Positions 47,356 through 64,000 of a stretch of DNA of 64,000 bases are shown piece after piece; position 1 is the first letter of the stretch, and every line of letters begins with the position of its first letter. The position numbers and the translations under genes are program-made. The notes under the pieces were generated by a model. That model ran no database searches. It had not been told where the DNA came from and worked only from the letters and a program-made list of their open reading frames with translations. Source of the stretch: Lycocorax pyrrhopterus obiensis (Eukaryota > Chordata > Aves > Passeriformes > Paradisaeidae); NCBI GenBank assembly GCA_014706295.1, contig JACSVZ010000002.1, forward strand, positions 105,382,047-105,446,046, in the 5' to 3' direction.

Positions 47356-47617
47356 TGCGGGAGCTCAGGACTTCTGAACAACAAATCAATATGATTTTTC
47401 AGAAGCCACTTTATTGTTTACATAAAACTCTACTTAAACTTTTTCCAACTGCCATACACGTGGAACCTATTACTTGACTGGTCCCTCTATCTTGTCCATC
47501 TGCTCAACTCCTGTACACGTGGAACCCATGACCTGATTAATTCCTGAGGGCTCTGATAAGAATAACTAAAGGTGGTTTGGCGGGGGCACACTATCAGGGT
47601 TCAAATACATTACAACA
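47356..47617 (-). repeat. LTR, 5' copy of the mini-provirus
   Basis: Equal in length to its partner at 46,439–46,700. The CCAAT box seen there reads CCAGT in this copy. Poly(A) signal at 47,410–47,415 on the minus strand. Confidence 0.9.
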
Positions 47618-47814
47618 GTTGCAGCCACCTGCACCTGTGCAGTGCCCACCAGCACAGCAAGGTGAGGTGTGAGGGTGAGGACAGAAGGACATGGAGGCAG
47701 AGGCAGCTCCCCACATGGACACCCCTAAGCCAGGCATCAGTGCCCGCCTCTCTCCCACCGGTGCTCACTGTGCTGTCCCCAGAGCTGGGTGTATGGCAGC
47801 CACAGGCAGGGTAA

Positions 47815-48417
47815 GCAGTGCCCTGGCATCCAGGAAGGCCAAGCATGTCCTGTGGTGCATCTCCAAAGCATCGCCAGCCAGGCAAGGGAGGGGATTGTCC
47901 CACTCTGCTCTGCACTGGGGCGGCCTCACCTTGAGTGCTAGGGGCAGTTTTGGGCACCATAATATAAAAAAAACATTAAGCTTTTAGAGAGTGTCCAGAG
48001 GATGGCAACAAAGATGGTGAAGGGTCTGAAGGAGAAGTCGTATGAGGAGCTGCTGAAGTCACTTCGCTTGTTCAGCCTGGAGGAGACTGAGGGGTGGCCT
48101 CATTGCAGTCTTCAACATCCTCATGAGGGGAAGCAGAGGGGGCAGACACTGATCTCTTCTCTGTGGTGACCAGTGACAGGACTCGAGGGAATGAAGCTGT
48201 ATCAAGGGAGGTTTAGGTTGGGTATGATAAATAAAAAAATCTTCACTGAAAGAGAGATTGGGCACTGGACTTGTCTGCCCAGGGAGGTGGTGGAGTCACT
48301 GTCCCTGGACGTGGCACGCAGTGCCATGGTTTAGTTTATGAGCTGTTAGGTCATAGGTTGGACTTGATGCTCTCAAAGGTCTTTTCCACCCTAGCTCATT
48401 CTGTAATTCTGCAAAAA
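47815..48417 (+). mobile_element. CR1 LINE, 5'-truncated, upstream of TTC39C
   Basis: Typical CR1 text: ctggcatccaggaaggccaa, gattgtcccactctgctctg, cggcctcaccttgagtgcta, then ggttggacttgatgctctca and tcattctgtaattctg at the 3' end. The internal ORFs are broken. Confidence 0.88.
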
Positions 48418-48625
48418 GGTTCTTCACCCAGAGGGTGTCTGAGCACTGGAACAGGCTCTCCAGGGAAGTGGTCACAGCACCAAGCCTGCCAGAGTTCAAG
48501 AAGCGTTCGGACAATGATCGGAGGGCGCATAATGAGATTTCTGGGGTGTCTGTGCAGGGACAGGAGTTGAACTCGAAGATTCCTGTGGATCCCTATCAAA
48601 CCACGACATTCCGTGATTCCGCCAA
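48418..48625 (+). mobile_element. Second CR1 LINE 3' fragment abutting the first
   Basis: Begins aaaggttcttcacccagagg and runs through gagcactggaacaggctctc, which in CR1 lies well before the 3' tail. It ends near attccgtgattcc. It starts directly where the previous copy ends, so one inserted at or beside the tail of the other. Confidence 0.8.
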
Positions 48626-48930
48626 AAACGCCTGACGGCTCCGTGGGCAGGGGCGCCAGCGCAGCCCCGCCACAGGCGGAGCCGCCCCGACGCCGCTGCG
48701 CCCCCAGCCCCTCACCAGCGCCGGCCCTACGCCTGCGCGGTCTCTCGGCGGCGCCTGCGCGCTGGGGCGCGGGGCAGGCGCCGCTGCTTTCGGAGCGTTT
48801 GCGGGCGCGGAGCGGCTGCGGCACCGCCAAGTTCGCGCCTCCGCGGGCACCGGGCGCTCCCGGCTCCTCCCGCAGGCGCGCCGAGGCAGCCCCAAGTTGC
48901 CCGGGAAGGAGTAGGCGGGTACGCATTTGA

Positions 48931-64000
<15,070 letters not shown>

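Larger units (their letters stand above)
46439..47617 (-). mobile_element. Mini-provirus: non-autonomous LTR retroelement, alpharetrovirus-like
   Basis: Two direct 262-bp LTRs flank a 655-bp interior. Read on the minus strand, the 5' LTR (47,356–47,617) is followed by a primer-binding site that fits tRNA-Trp at about 15 of 18 positions. The interior ends in a purine tract (46,701–46,719) abutting the 3' LTR (46,439–46,700). Flanking hexamers gtcgca and gttgca form a 6-bp target duplication with one C-to-T change at a CpG. No gag, pol or env domain is recognisable, only an 83-codon minus-strand ORF (46,996–47,247). It is thus a whole integrated element lacking coding capacity, either internally deleted or a non-autonomous family. 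Confidence 0.9.

Noticed and set aside
47067..47477. 136-codon plus-strand ORF
   Set aside because: It runs antisense to the mini-provirus and across its LTR border, so it is not a plausible gene.
48396..48926. 176-codon minus-strand ORF
   Set aside because: It crosses from a CR1 tail into the CpG island. Long open frames are expected by chance in such GC-rich sequence, and the translation is low-complexity Arg/Ala.

Overview
The window reads as a bird (Aves) nuclear chromosome segment. Its exons are short, have GT–AG borders and sit in AT-rich introns. The dispersed repeats are CR1 LINEs in both orientations and avian-type LTR elements. One LTR element has a primer-binding site resembling the tRNA-Trp site of alpharetroviruses. 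Species cannot be fixed from the sequence alone.

Region 1 (1–28,880) is the 3' half of LAMA3, the laminin subunit alpha-3 gene, on the + strand. I resolved 34 coding exons, from the last laminin EGF-like module through the coiled coil and five LG domains to a stop at 28,328–28,330. They chain in a single open frame of 1,555 codons plus stop. A 3'UTR of about 550 bp ends near an AATAAA at 28,854. These exons should be common to the long (alpha-3B) and short (alpha-3A) chains, because the short-form promoter would lie upstream of the window.

Region 2 (about 28,880–48,600) is a roughly 20 kb gap in which I see no gene. It holds an antisense ERVL-type LTR (32.6–33.1 kb), a solo LTR with a perfect 6-bp target duplication (37,162–37,552), and a complete but tiny LTR-flanked provirus on the minus strand (46,439–47,617). 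Two abutting CR1 copies follow (47.8–48.6 kb).

Region 3 (about 48,600–64,000) is the 5' end of TTC39C, on the + strand. It has a CpG-island promoter, a first exon with a start codon at 49,004 and three more coding exons at 59.8, 61.4 and 62.5 kb. The gene runs off the right edge. Intron 1 (10.7 kb) carries two antisense CR1 copies and a possible LTR end. The LAMA3–TTC39C order matches human chromosome 18q11.2, as recalled.

The two genes are unrelated in function. LAMA3 makes a secreted basement-membrane chain of laminin-332, -311 and -321, and TTC39C makes an intracellular TPR-repeat protein. I found no CRISPR array, operon, rRNA or tRNA gene, and no undescribed multi-gene system. The items most worth follow-up are the mini-provirus, the CR1 pair converging on the TTC39C CpG island, and the diverged LG3–LG4 linker of LAMA3.
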